From: Streptomyces xanthophaeus
Lineage (GTDB): Bacteria; Actinomycetota; Actinomycetes; Streptomycetales; Streptomycetaceae
Direction: 5' to 3'
NCBI RefSeq assembly: GCF_030440515.1
Contig: NZ_CP076543.1
Location: 5,590,501-5,654,500, forward strand
DNA: 64,000 bases
Shown in pieces: positions 25,236 to 34,862 of this stretch. The position numbers and the translations under genes were made by a program. Under the pieces are notes generated by a model. That model ran no database searches and was not told the DNA's origin. It worked only from the letters and a program-made list of their open reading frames with translations. Every line of letters starts with the position of its first letter. The first letter of the stretch is position 1.

Positions 25236-26478
25236 ATAGGTGGGTGACGCGGAGTTCCTTGATGCCGTTGAGCCAGGCTGCTCGGAGGCGGCGTGGGGGG
25301 GTGTTCGTGAGGTGGAGGTTCGGGAGGGTGTCGGCCAGGGCGTTGAAGATCAGGTCGATCTCCATCACCGCCAGCGACTTGCCGAGGCAGAAGTGCGGGC
25401 CGCCGCCGCCGAAGCCCAGGTGGGGGTTGGGGTCGCGGGTGATGTCGAAGACGTCCGGGTTCGTGAAGACCTCGGGGTCGTGGTTGGCGGAGGAGTAGAA
25501 CATTCCCACCCGGTCACCCGCCTTGATCTTCGCGCCGCCCAGTTCGGTGTCCTGCGTGGCGGTGCGCTGGAAGGACACCACCGGGGTGGCCCAGCGGACG
25601 ATCTCCTCGGCGGCCGTCGACGGCCGGGTCGCCTTGTAGAGCTCCCACTGCTCGGGGTGGGTCAGGAAGGCGTGCATGCCGTGGCTGATGGCGTTGCGCG
25701 TGGTCTCGTTGCCCGCGACCGCGAGCAGCAGCACGAAGAAGCCGAACTCGTCCGAGCCGAGGTTGCCCTGGCCCTCGGCCGCGACCAGCTGGGTGACGAT
25801 GTCCTTGGCCGGACATTCCTTGCGCTGGGAGGAGAGGTTCATCGCGTAGCCGATGAGCTCCATCGCCGCGTTGGAGCCGACCTCCTCGGTGATCGCGTAC
25901 TCCGGGTCGTCGTAGGCGATCATCTTGTTCGACCAGTCGAAGATCTTCGCGCGGTCCTTCTGCGGTACGCCGATCAGTTCGGCGATGGCCTGCAGCGGGA
26001 GCTCGCACGCCACCTGCGTGACGAAGTCGAAGCTGCCGTCGGCCGCCGTGGCCGCGGCCTCCTCGACGATCTTCCGGGCGCGGTCCCGCAGGGCCTCCTC
26101 CAGGCCGCGGATGGCCCGCGGGGTGAAGCCCCGCTGCACGATCTGGCGTACGCGCGTGTGTTCCGGCGGATCCATGTTCAACATGATCAGACGCTGGGCA
26201 TCTATCGCATCACGCTGGATGTGCTCGTTGAAGCGGATGATCGCGGTGTTGGTCGTCGACGAGAACAGTTCCGGGTGCGTGGAGACGTACTTGACGTCCG
26301 CGTGCCGGGTCACTGCCCAGTAGCCCTCGTCGTCGAAGCCGGTGACGCCCCGCCGCTGCGGGCACCACCACACGGGTGCGGTCTGCCGCAGCTGCGCGAA
26401 CTCCGGGAAGGGGACGCGGCTTTGGAGCAGGTCTGGGTCGGTGGCGTCGAAGCCTTCGGGCAGTGCGGGGCAGGACAT
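25234..26478 (-). CDS. CYP125-like cytochrome P450 (sterol side-chain oxidase candidate)
   Basis: This is a 414-residue P450. The I-helix is 'LLLAVAGNETTRNAISHGM', the K-helix ExxR is 'AEEIVRWA', and the heme-binding loop is 'LGFGGGGPHFCLGKSLA' with Cys364 as ligand. The doubled Gly in FGGGGPHFCLG is typical of CYP125/CYP142/CYP124, which oxidise the terminal side-chain carbon of sterols or long-chain substrates. It is divergent from a FadA5-like thiolase, and a KstR-type palindrome lies between, as in mycobacterial and rhodococcal sterol loci. A soluble 3Fe-4S ferredoxin that could serve it lies at 37798. The substrate is inferred. Confidence 0.85.
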   Translation of the reverse strand: MSCPALPEGFDATDPDLLQSRVPFPEFAQLRQTAPVWWCPQRRGVTGFDDEGYWAVTRHADVKYVSTHPELFSSTTNTAIIRFNEHIQRDAIDAQRLIMLNMDPPEHTRVRQIVQRGFTPRAIRGLEEALRDRARKIVEEAAATAADGSFDFVTQVACELPLQAIAELIGVPQKDRAKIFDWSNKMIAYDDPEYAITEEVGSNAAMELIGYAMNLSSQRKECPAKDIVTQLVAAEGQGNLGSDEFGFFVLLLAVAGNETTRNAISHGMHAFLTHPEQWELYKATRPSTAAEEIVRWATPVVSFQRTATQDTELGGAKIKAGDRVGMFYSSANHDPEVFTNPDVFDITRDPNPHLGFGGGGPHFCLGKSLAVMEIDLIFNALADTLPNLHLTNTPPRRLRAAWLNGIKELRVTHL

Positions 26479-26495
26479 CGGGCAACTCCAAAGTC

Positions 26496-26510
26496 TGACG
26501 GACCATCAGA
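26496..26510. promoter_or_regulatory. CTGAC-N5-GTCAG-type palindrome upstream of P450
   Basis: CTGACGGACCATCAG lies 18 bases before the P450 start. It is one of three CTGAC-N5-(G/A)TCAG sites in the window (others at 47564 and 60105), each in the promoter of an oxidative lipid-type gene. The regulator is unknown. Confidence 0.5.
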
Positions 26511-26525
26511 AGTTGGCTTGAAGGT

Positions 26526-26539
26526 AGTAACGAGTTCTA
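26526..26539. promoter_or_regulatory. KstR-like operator (imperfect)
   Basis: AGTAACGAGTTCTA matches TNNAACNNGTTNNA, the consensus for the KstR steroid repressor, at 7 of the 8 specified bases (the first base is A). It sits about 47 bases from the P450 start, in the divergent promoter with the thiolase. Confidence 0.55.
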
Positions 26540-26641
26540 GAAGTGACAAGGGTCCTGGCGCCAACTGTTGCGTGTGGAATCCGTGCAGGCCGCGTGCAAG
26601 ACCCTTGCGTGCCGGGGCCTCAGGTCATAAGACTGCGGGGA

Positions 26642-26663
26642 GAACTAGAACGCGTACTAGTTC
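26642..26663. promoter_or_regulatory. KstR-like operator in P450/thiolase promoter
   Basis: The core TAGAACGCGTACTA (26646-26659) fits TNNAACNNGTTNNA except for one base, and is flanked by GAACTAG/CTAGTTC arms that form a symmetric 22-bp dyad. It lies 57 bases before the thiolase start. Confidence 0.65.
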
Positions 26664-26695
26664 GGGCGGGGCGCCGGGACGGCCCGCCGTGCTGA

Positions 26696-27889
<1,194 letters not shown>

Positions 27890-27920
27890 GGCGCCCCTGA
27901 GTCCCGTGGGATGGGATGCA

Positions 27921-27967
27921 GAAGGCCCCGGAGGCCGGACCTGGGGAGGCCGGCCACCGGGGCCTTC
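27921..27967. terminator. Bidirectional terminator
   Basis: GAAGGCCCCGG (27921-27931) and CCGGGGCCTTC (27957-27967) form an 11-bp stem, with further GC pairing inside (AGGCCGG / CCGGCCT-like). It separates the convergent thiolase and transglycosylase genes. Confidence 0.75.
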
Positions 27968-28008
27968 GTATGTCTGCTTTTCGCTGTGCTGCCGCTGCTG
28001 CTGGTGGC

Positions 28009-28413
28009 TTAGTACCAGTGGTTGGCGGACCAGAAGTTCCAGGCGCCGACGGGGCTGCCGTAGCGGTCGTTCATGTAGTCCAGGCCCCACTTGATCTGGG
28101 TGGCCGGGTTGGTCTTCCAGTCCGCGCCCGCGGAGGCCATCTTCGAGGCCGGCAGGGCCTGGGCCAGGCCGTACGCGCCGGAGGAGGGGTTGGTCGCGGT
28201 GTGGTTCCAGCCGCTCTCGTGGGAGATGATCTTGTCGAAGGCGGCGAACTGGGCCGGGTCCTTGATCATCTGCTGCGCGATCGCCTTGGCGCTCACCGGG
28301 GCCGCCTGGGCGGGAACCGTGGCGAGCATGGAGCCGGCGACACCCAGGGCGACGACGGTGCCCGCGAGGGCCTTCTTGGAGGTGGCGATGCGGCGGATGA
28401 TGGCGTTGGACAC
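28009..28413 (-). CDS. Secreted transglycosylase-like protein
   Basis: This 134-residue protein starts at GTG 28413 with GGAAGG upstream. A signal peptide covers residues 1-38 (KKALAGTVVALGVAGSMLATVPAQA). The mature domain has 'FAAFDKIISHESGWNHTATNPSSGAYGLAQALPASKM', where the Glu of 'HESGWN' corresponds to the catalytic acid of SLT/Rpf-like lytic transglycosylases. It ends 'NDRYGSPVGAWNFWSANHWY', a tail common to small Streptomyces transglycosylases of the aggregation-promoting-factor type. It probably cuts peptidoglycan. A 5' leader of over 300 bases precedes it. Confidence 0.85.
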   Translation of the reverse strand: MSNAIIRRIATSKKALAGTVVALGVAGSMLATVPAQAAPVSAKAIAQQMIKDPAQFAAFDKIISHESGWNHTATNPSSGAYGLAQALPASKMASAGADWKTNPATQIKWGLDYMNDRYGSPVGAWNFWSANHWY

Positions 28414-28723
28414 GGAGGAAACCTTCCGACGGGGACAAGGGCGGTCGCACGCATGCCGAAGACACGCGTGAGCCACTCACGCAAAGGAGAGGGGTTCGTC
28501 GGCGGCGGTCGAAGTACCTGAAGTACCCCTGCCGCCTTGCGACTCATCCAGTTCTACAGACGCCCCGACGGCCTGGCAAAGGTCGCTCCTACTAGCGCTC
28601 CTCGCAGCAAGGGGCCTGCCATGCGGGCCGCATCCCCGCAGCTGCCCCGGCCAGGGGCCTACTAGCCGCCCTCGTATGTGACCTGGGCCCTATGGGACGG
28701 GTCACCGGGGGAGGGCCCGGATG
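28414..28723. other. Long leader/intergenic region
   Basis: Between the transglycosylase gene and the end of the ECF operon (both minus strand) this stretch has no gene. It contains two CCTACTAGC units (28590-28598 and 28660-28668). Leaders of this length before cell-wall hydrolase genes can carry c-di-AMP (ydaO) riboswitches in Streptomyces. I looked for its conserved GGGGTGAAT-type blocks and did not find a convincing match. Confidence 0.35.
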
Positions 28724-29623
28724 TCACCCTCCGCTGCCGTTCGTACCCCTTTCGAGGGCGGGTTCGGGCTCCGCTCCGGTCCTTGGATCGAAGGAGGCGG
28801 GGGCGTCGAACGCAGCTTTGCGGGTCGCCCGGCGCAGCGCCTTCAGCAGCGTCGCCCCGAGGGCGAGGGTCAGTACGACCGTCAGCACGGCCCGGCCCAG
28901 GTCCCAGCCCACCGAGGTCGCCAGGCAGTACGCGGCGAACCGCGCCAGATTCGCGGCCACCGGCTCCCCCGGATGGAAGGAGATGCCCTGGCCCATGCCC
29001 TGCAGCAGCACCCAGCCCTGCAGATTCATGACCGTGCCGTACGCGAACGAGCCCACGAAGCCGTACGCGGCCAGCATCAGCAGCTCCGCCCGGCCCCGGA
29101 TCCGCTCCGGGCCCGGCAGCAGCCCGGCCCCCAGCGCGAACCAGCCCATCGCCAGCATCTGGAACGGCATCCACGGCCCGACCCCGCCCGTCAGCAGGGC
29201 GGAGGCGAACATCGTCACCGAGCCCAGGACGAAGCCGAAGCCCGGACCGAGCACCCGCGCGCTGAGCACCATCAGGAAGAACATGGGCTCCAGCCCGGCC
29301 GTACCCGCGCCCAGCGGTCTCAGCGCCGCCCCGACGGCGGCGAGCACACCGAGCATCGCCACCGCCTTCGCGTCCATGCCGTTGTCGGCGATGGTCGCGA
29401 CGACCACCGCTACCAGGAGCGGGAGGAGCGCGGCGAAGAGCCACGGGGCGTCCTGCGCGTGGGCGAGGCCCGAGCCACGGTCGGCGAGCAGCGGCCAGCC
29501 GAAGGCCGCGATGCCGATGAGGGTGACGAGGACCAGGGCGACGGCGGCGCGGGGACCGATCCGGACGGGGCGGGCGGGACGGGCAGGGCGGGGTGGACGG
29601 GGTGGACGGGGTGGACGGTTCAC
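28724..29623 (-). CDS. ECF transporter S component
   Basis: This 299-residue membrane protein begins at GTG 29623, overlapping the stop of the ATPase gene (GTGA). The N-terminus carries a PPRPPRPP repeat, encoded by tandem GGGGTGGAC units. It is followed by six or seven hydrophobic helices including 'MFFLMVLSARVLGPGFGFVLGSVTMFASALLTGGVGPWMPFQMLAMGWFALGAG'. That stretch is the Ala/Gly-motif substrate-binding subunit pattern used by cobalamin- and vitamin-specific S components of this class. It is the last gene of the operon behind the cobalamin riboswitch. Confidence 0.8.
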   Translation of the reverse strand: MNRPPRPPRPPRPARPARPVRIGPRAAVALVLVTLIGIAAFGWPLLADRGSGLAHAQDAPWLFAALLPLLVAVVVATIADNGMDAKAVAMLGVLAAVGAALRPLGAGTAGLEPMFFLMVLSARVLGPGFGFVLGSVTMFASALLTGGVGPWMPFQMLAMGWFALGAGLLPGPERIRGRAELLMLAAYGFVGSFAYGTVMNLQGWVLLQGMGQGISFHPGEPVAANLARFAAYCLATSVGWDLGRAVLTVVLTLALGATLLKALRRATRKAAFDAPASFDPRTGAEPEPALERGTNGSGG

Positions 29624-31410
29624 GGGGCCTCCGCCGCGTCCAGGGCCTCGGCGACCTGGCGCACGGTGAGCCAGGGGTCCGGGGCGAGGACCTTCGCCAC
29701 CTGCGGCGCGAAGGCGGGCGAGGAGACGACGACCTCGGCGGTCGGACCGTCCGCGACGATCTCCCCGCCGGCCAGGATCACCACGCGGTGGGCCAGCTCG
29801 GCGGTGAGCTCCACGTCGTGGGTGGCCAGGACGATGGCGTGGCCGTCGGCGGCCAGGCCCCGCAGGATCTCGACCAGGCGGACCTTGGCGGCGTAGTCCA
29901 GGCCGCGCGTGGGCTCGTCCAGGAGCAGCAGGGCAGGGCGGCCGGTGAGGACCAGGGCCAGGGCGAGGGCCAGACGCTGGCCCTCGGAGAGATCGCGCGG
30001 GTGGATGTCGTCGGGGACGTCCGGGAGCAGCGCGGAGACGAGGTCCCGGCAGGTGCCGGCGGGCGCGGCGGCGTCGGAGTCGGCGGCCGCGCACTCGGCG
30101 GCGACCGTGTCGGCGTACAGGAGGTCGCGGGGTTCCTGCGGGACGAGGCCGACGCGGCGCACCATCTCGGGCGGCGCCGTGCGGTGGGGGGTGCGGCCGC
30201 CGACGGTCACCTCGCCGGTGGTGGGGGTGACGGTACCGACGAGGGTGGAGAGGAGGGTGGACTTGCCGGCGCCGTTGCGGCCCATGAGGGCGATGGTTTC
30301 GCCGGGGGCCACCGTGAGGGTGATTCCGTGCAGGGCCTGTACGCGGCCGCGGCGGACGGTGACACGGTGGGCCTCGGCCGGTACCTCCCGGGGGGCGGGG
30401 GTCGGCCTGCTGCGGCCGCGGCGCAGGCGGGCGAGCAGCCCGGGGGCTCCGGCGACGGGGGCTCCGCCCCCGGACCCCCGCGCCTCGAACGCCGGCGAGG
30501 CTGAAAGAACGGGGCTGTGCCCCGCGCCCCGCGCCTCAAACGCCGGCGGGGCTGGAATGGACGCGGAGCCCTGGGAAGCGGTGGGGCGGATGACGGATGA
30601 CAGGCGGGACCGGAGCGGAGCGGCCTGGCGGCGGGCGTCGCGGATCGAGAGGGGGAGCGGGGACCAGCCCGCGAGGCGGCCCAGGGCGACCACCGGCGGG
30701 TGGACCGGGGAGACGGCCATGATCTCGGCCGGGGTTCCGATGACCGGGGCCGCGCCCGGCGACGGCAGGAGCAGGACCTGGTCGGCGTACTGGACGACCC
30801 GCTCCAGCCGGTGCTCCGCCATCAGCACGGTCGTGCCCAGGTCGTGGACCAGGCGCTGGAGGACCGCGAGAACCTCCTCCGCCGCCGCCGGGTCGAGCGC
30901 GGACGTCGGCTCGTCGAGCACCAGCACCTTCGGGTGCGGGGTGAGGACCGAGCCGATCGCGACCCGCTGCTGCTGGCCGCCGGACAGCGTCGCGATCGGC
31001 CGGTCGCGCAGCTCGTTCAGGCCCAGCAGGTCCAGGGTCTCCTCCACACGGCGGCGCATCACCGCAGGTGGCAGTCCCAGGGACTCCATGCCGTAGGCGA
31101 GCTCGTCCTCCACCACGTCCGTCACGAAGTGCGCGAGGGGATCCTGGCCGACCGTGCCGACCACGTCGGCGAGCTCGCGCGGCTTGTGGGTGCGCGTGTC
31201 CCGGCCGGCGACCGTGACCCGGCCCCGCAGGGTGCCGCCCGTGAAGTGCGGGACCAGTCCGGAGACCGTCCCCAGCAGGGTGGACTTGCCGACGCCCGAC
31301 GGGCCGACCAGCAGTGTCAGCTCCCCCTCGGGGATCACCAGGTCGACGCCCTGCACGGAGGGGGCGGACGCACCCTCGTAGGTGACCGACACCTGCTCGA
31401 AGCGGATCAC
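29620..31410 (-). CDS. ECF transporter ATPase with two fused ABC domains
   Basis: This 596-residue protein starts at GTG 31410, overlapping the stop of the T-component gene (GTGA). ABC domain 1 (residues 1-250) has Walker A 'GPSGVGKST', signature 'LSGGQQQR' and Walker B 'VLVLDEPTSA'. Domain 2 (residues 345-585) has Walker A 'GRNGAGKST', signature 'LSEGQRLA' and Walker B 'ALLLLDEPTRG'. Residues about 285-317 between the domains consist of the translated dispersed repeat, with PPAFEARG and SPAFEARG units. It powers uptake with the T and S components. The fused A1A2 form is typical of actinobacterial ECF systems. Confidence 0.9.
   Translation of the reverse strand: MIRFEQVSVTYEGASAPSVQGVDLVIPEGELTLLVGPSGVGKSTLLGTVSGLVPHFTGGTLRGRVTVAGRDTRTHKPRELADVVGTVGQDPLAHFVTDVVEDELAYGMESLGLPPAVMRRRVEETLDLLGLNELRDRPIATLSGGQQQRVAIGSVLTPHPKVLVLDEPTSALDPAAAEEVLAVLQRLVHDLGTTVLMAEHRLERVVQYADQVLLLPSPGAAPVIGTPAEIMAVSPVHPPVVALGRLAGWSPLPLSIRDARRQAAPLRSRLSSVIRPTASQGSASIPAPPAFEARGAGHSPVLSASPAFEARGSGGGAPVAGAPGLLARLRRGRSRPTPAPREVPAEAHRVTVRRGRVQALHGITLTVAPGETIALMGRNGAGKSTLLSTLVGTVTPTTGEVTVGGRTPHRTAPPEMVRRVGLVPQEPRDLLYADTVAAECAAADSDAAAPAGTCRDLVSALLPDVPDDIHPRDLSEGQRLALALALVLTGRPALLLLDEPTRGLDYAAKVRLVEILRGLAADGHAIVLATHDVELTAELAHRVVILAGGEIVADGPTAEVVVSSPAFAPQVAKVLAPDPWLTVRQVAEALDAAEAP
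30459..30556. repeat. Two copies of the CCTCAAACGCCGGC repeat inside the ABC gene
   Basis: Two GGGGGC...GCCCCC plus GCGCCTC(G/A)AACGCCGGC units (30459-30505 and 30511-30556) lie within the linker of the ATPase gene. Their combined length keeps the reading frame, so they add about 32 residues, including PPAFEARG and PAFEARG, without a stop. Confidence 0.9.
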
Positions 31411-32819
31411 TGCGACGCCTCCTTGGGCGGTACGGGTGCCACGAAGGCGGGCAGCAGGCCGATGAGGATCGCGGCCGCCGGCCACAGCGGGAGCGTGGGG
31501 GCCGCGAGCGGGACCACGCCCGGGTGCAGGCCTGCCGGGTCGACGGAACCGGCGTGGATCAGCAGGGCGGCCACGGCCGCGCCCGATCCGGCGACCAGCC
31601 AGGCCCGAGGCCCCCAGCGGTCGGGCCGGTAGCGGGTCCGCACCGACCGGCGCCCGCCCAGGCGCAGGCCCGCGACGGCCAGGGCCGCGCCGACGCCGAG
31701 CACGGGCAGCCCGTACGCGGCGCCCTGCGCGGCCAGCAGGCCGTACGTGCCCGCGCACATGCCGATGAGGCCGCCGAGGGTGAGGGCGTTGGTGGTGTGC
31801 CGGACGGCGGGCGGGACCTCGGCGGTGCGGCCGTAGCCGCGCGCGTCCATCGAGGCGGCGATGGCGACGGAGCGTTCCAGAGCGCCCTCCAGGACCGGCA
31901 GGCCGATCTGGAGGATCGCCTTCACCCCGCCCGTGGGCCGGCCGCGCAGCCGGCGGGCCGTCCGCAGGCGGACGACGTCGGCGACCATGTTCGGCGCGAA
32001 GGTCATGGCGACGACGACGGCGACCCCGGCCTCGTACAGGGCGGCCGGCAGCGACTTCAGCAGCCGTGCCGGATTGGCGAGGGCGTTCGCGGCGCCGACG
32101 CACACCAGGAGCGCGGCCAGCTTCAGGCCGTCGTAGAAGGCGAAGACGAGCTGCTCGGCGGTGACGCGGCCGCCGAAGCGGATGCCCTGGGCCCAGGCCG
32201 GGAGCGGGATCTCCGGGAGGGTGAAGAGGGTGTGCGAGCCGGGGATGGGGGAGCCGAGGAGCATGGAGAAGAGCAGGCGCAGGCCGATGACGAAGAGGCC
32301 GAGCTTGAGGAAGGCGCCGTAGGAACGGGCCCAGGGAGCGTCGGTGCGGCGGGCCGCGACCACGTACCCGGCGACGCCGACGATCAGCCCGAGCAGCAGC
32401 GGGTTGGTGGTGCGGGAGGCGGCGGTGGCGAGGCCGAGGGCCCACAGCCACCAGGCCCCCGCGTGCAGGGCGGTGGCCCGGGCGGCCTGCGGGGGCCTCC
32501 ATCGTTCGTACGTCGACCGGTACGCGGGATCCTGCACCGCGGCCGGACTCCGCCGGGCCGGGGGCACGCCGTCGGCTGCGGCTCCGGTGGGGGCGCGGTG
32601 GGCCTGCGGCCACGCCCGGCGGGTACCGGTGCCCGCGCCCGTGGCCGTGCCCGTGGTGCGGGCCGCGCCGGTGGCCGGCCTGCCGTCGGCCGTAAAGGGC
32701 GCGGCCTTGTCGGTGCCGGTGCCGGTGCCGGTGGCGGGCGCGGTGCGGGGTGCGCCGGTGTCCGTGGCGGCCGGCTCGGCGTCGTTGCCGGGGTGCGCCG
32801 CGGCGCCGGGGCCGGTCAT
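31407..32819 (-). CDS. ECF transporter T component (CbiQ/EcfT family)
   Basis: This 470-residue protein overlaps its upstream neighbour by ATGA. Residues 1-110 are Ala/Thr/Gly/Pro-rich and lack structure. The membrane domain starts near residue 115 and has the EcfT signature in its cytoplasmic loop: 'MVADVVRLRTARRLRGRP' and 'AIAASMDARGYGRT', the Ala-Arg-Gly coupling helices that contact the ATPase. Helices such as 'SYGAFLKLGLFVIGLRLLFSML' precede it. A further hydrophobic C-terminal region follows. It is the scaffold subunit of the cobalamin-responsive ECF transporter. Confidence 0.85.
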   Translation of the reverse strand: MTGPGAAAHPGNDAEPAATDTGAPRTAPATGTGTGTDKAAPFTADGRPATGAARTTGTATGAGTGTRRAWPQAHRAPTGAAADGVPPARRSPAAVQDPAYRSTYERWRPPQAARATALHAGAWWLWALGLATAASRTTNPLLLGLIVGVAGYVVAARRTDAPWARSYGAFLKLGLFVIGLRLLFSMLLGSPIPGSHTLFTLPEIPLPAWAQGIRFGGRVTAEQLVFAFYDGLKLAALLVCVGAANALANPARLLKSLPAALYEAGVAVVVAMTFAPNMVADVVRLRTARRLRGRPTGGVKAILQIGLPVLEGALERSVAIAASMDARGYGRTAEVPPAVRHTTNALTLGGLIGMCAGTYGLLAAQGAAYGLPVLGVGAALAVAGLRLGGRRSVRTRYRPDRWGPRAWLVAGSGAAVAALLIHAGSVDPAGLHPGVVPLAAPTLPLWPAAAILIGLLPAFVAPVPPKEASQ

Positions 32820-33484
32820 CGGGTGCGGCGGCGGGACTGCCAGATGCCGGCCGCGGCCAGGGCGGCCACCGCGGCGATGCCCGCGAGCAGGCCCGCGGAC
32901 GGGCCCCCGCCGGAATCCGGGGCGGCGGACTGCGCCGGGGCCGACGGGGCCGGGGTCCCCGCCGTGCTGTCCGCGACCTGGTCACCGCAGCCCTGCTTCG
33001 GGTAGCCGGAGATCGCGCACAGCAGCGCCGCGCTGTTGTAGCGCAGCGGCTTGGCGACCGAGGCCAGCGCCTCGGCCGTCGTGGCCTCGGGGGCCACCTG
33101 CGCGCAGGCCGTGCGCGGGGCGGCATCGGGCGGGGTGTCACCCGCCGGGGCGTCCGCCGGGACGCCGAAGTCGATGACGAGCGCCACCCGCTTGGTGCCC
33201 TCCGTCGGGGCGGTCGCCCCGCAGACGGTCTCGAAGTCGGCCGCCGCGCGCGGCTGGGCCGCCTGCTCGGCCGCGTCCTTGCTCACCGAGAAACGGAAGC
33301 CCTGGACGGCACCGTCCGCGGGTCGGGCCATCGAAGGGCCCTGGGTGGCGTACGACCACCGGCCGCCCGCCGAGCCGTCCCAGAACGACCAGTAGCGGTA
33401 GCCGGCCGCCAGCGCAGGGGTGGCGGCCAGCAGGGCCAGGGTGATCCCGAGAGCGAGGGCCACGGCGGGCAGGCGGCGGCGCAT
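32816..33484 (-). CDS. Secreted protein of cobalamin operon, C-terminally anchored
   Basis: This 222-residue protein starts at ATG 33484, overlapping the stop of the upstream gene (TGATG). A signal peptide covers residues 1-26 (VALALGITLALLAATPALA). The mature domain begins 'GYRYWSFWDGSAGGRWSYATQGPSMARPADGAVQGFRFSV', with many Trp/Tyr and several Cys residues. A Pro/Ala/Ser linker and a C-terminal membrane helix (GLLAGIAAVAALAAAGIWQ-SRRRTR) follow. The aromatic-rich opening resembles small ligand-binding beta domains. I do not recognise a named family. Its place between a prenyltransferase-repeat-like secreted protein and the transporter genes argues for surface capture of cobalamin. Confidence 0.7.
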   Translation of the reverse strand: MRRRLPAVALALGITLALLAATPALAAGYRYWSFWDGSAGGRWSYATQGPSMARPADGAVQGFRFSVSKDAAEQAAQPRAAADFETVCGATAPTEGTKRVALVIDFGVPADAPAGDTPPDAAPRTACAQVAPEATTAEALASVAKPLRYNSAALLCAISGYPKQGCGDQVADSTAGTPAPSAPAQSAAPDSGGGPSAGLLAGIAAVAALAAAGIWQSRRRTR

Positions 33485-34743
33485 CAGGAGTGGTTCTTCT
33501 TCCGGCGGCCGCTCAGCAGGATGCCGATGCCGATACCGGCCGCGGCGCCCGCGCCGACGATCCACCAGAAATTCTGGCCGCCGGAGGGCTCCTCCTTCTT
33601 GCTGTCCACCTTGGTCGCTTCGGTGTCCGCGCCCTGCGGGGCCGGGCCGGTCGCGTTCAGCGCGGCGACGAGGTCGGTGCCGCCGAAGGACTTCGGGTCG
33701 TTGCCGGTGGCGTGCGTGGCGAGGACGAGGGTGCCCAGAGCGGCCGGGCTGCCCTTCGCCCACTCGGCGGAGTTGGTCTCCAGCCACTTCAGGGCGCCCG
33801 CCGCCGACTCCTTGTGTCCCGCGGCGGCCAGGGCCAGTACCGCGTCGACGGTGTTGCCCGTGTCGGGGACGGGCTGGTCCGCGCCCGGGGTGACGGCCAT
33901 GAGGTGGCCGTCCTTCTTGAGGGCCTCGGCCAGGTGGCCGGCCGCGCCCTGGGCGGCGGCCACCGGGTCGGCGGCGTTCGCGGCCGGGCAGGCCAGCGGG
34001 GCCGCGGGGGTGTTCTCGGCGGACGGGACGACGGCCGCGCCCTTGCCGAGGCCGGCCAGGGTGGCGGCGGCCGTCGCGTCGGCGTTCGCGAGGAGCTTGC
34101 CGTCGGCCGGCTGGTACGCGAAGGCACCCCGGTCGGCGGCCGGCTCGGCGGTGCAGCCGAGCTGGAAGGCGAGCAGGCCCTCGTAGGCCGACCTGCCCGC
34201 CTTCGACCTGACCTCGGCGGGCTTCTCGCCCGCCACGGACAGGGCGCTGATCACCACGGCGGTGGAGTTGGCGTCGCTGGGGGAGGCGGGCCCGGGCACG
34301 TAGTTCCAGCCGCCGTCCTCGTTCTGGACGGACTTCAGCCAGTCGACGCTCTTCTTGACGGCAGCGTCCTGGCCGCCGAGCGCCTTCAGTGCCTGCACGG
34401 CCGCCGCGGTGGCGTTCGTGTCGTACGTCGTGTTCGCGTCGCAGGCCGTGGCGGCGTTCGGGCGGAAGGAGGTGAAGCCGCCGTTCTGGCACTGCTGGCC
34501 GAGCAGCCAGGTCACGGCCTCGCGGGCGGGCTCGACACCGACCGTGTGCTGGGCGAGCAGTGCGAAGGACTGCCGCCACACGCCGTCGTACGTGGGGTCG
34601 CTCTTGCCGTACAGACCGGAGGGGATGACCGGGGGCGCGGAGGGGGAGGCGGGCGGCGCGGTGTCGGCGAGGGCTGCGGGGGCGGCGCCCACGCAGAGCA
34701 CGGCGGAGGCGGCGAGCGCGGCTGCGCTGCGACGGACGTTCAT
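33484..34743 (-). CDS. Secreted alpha-barrel (prenyltransferase/squalene-oxidase repeat) protein, C-terminally anchored
   Basis: This is a 419-residue protein. The signal peptide is residues 1-26. The core has three or more QW-like repeats ('QSFALLAQHTVGVEPAREAVTWLLGQQCQNGGFTSF', 'VKKSVDWLKSVQNEDGGWNYVPGP', 'AEALKKDGHLMAVTPGA'), typical of an alpha6/alpha6 barrel. A C-terminal membrane helix (WWIVGAGAAAGIGIGILLSG) and RRKKNHS follow. Animal transcobalamin and intrinsic factor use this same barrel fold to bind B12. The gene heads the operon directly behind a cobalamin riboswitch, so a bacterial cobalamin-binding role is a reasonable inference. Catalytic prenyltransferase residues are not seen. 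Confidence 0.75.
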   Translation of the reverse strand: MNVRRSAAALAASAVLCVGAAPAALADTAPPASPSAPPVIPSGLYGKSDPTYDGVWRQSFALLAQHTVGVEPAREAVTWLLGQQCQNGGFTSFRPNAATACDANTTYDTNATAAAVQALKALGGQDAAVKKSVDWLKSVQNEDGGWNYVPGPASPSDANSTAVVISALSVAGEKPAEVRSKAGRSAYEGLLAFQLGCTAEPAADRGAFAYQPADGKLLANADATAAATLAGLGKGAAVVPSAENTPAAPLACPAANAADPVAAAQGAAGHLAEALKKDGHLMAVTPGADQPVPDTGNTVDAVLALAAAGHKESAAGALKWLETNSAEWAKGSPAALGTLVLATHATGNDPKSFGGTDLVAALNATGPAPQGADTEATKVDSKKEEPSGGQNFWWIVGAGAAAGIGIGILLSGRRKKNHS

Positions 34744-34862
34744 AAGGGGGCGGTGCCTCTCGTACGGGGGAACCGGAAGCAGGCACGCACAGGCACCGGG
34801 CTCCGGCTCCGTTTACCTCGACGGTGCCGGCCGCCGGGGCTCCGGCGGCACGAGCCGCGCAC

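Noticed and set aside
28414..28723. c-di-AMP (ydaO) riboswitch before the transglycosylase gene
   Set aside because: Such riboswitches precede cell-wall hydrolases in Streptomyces, but the conserved core blocks could not be found in this leader.
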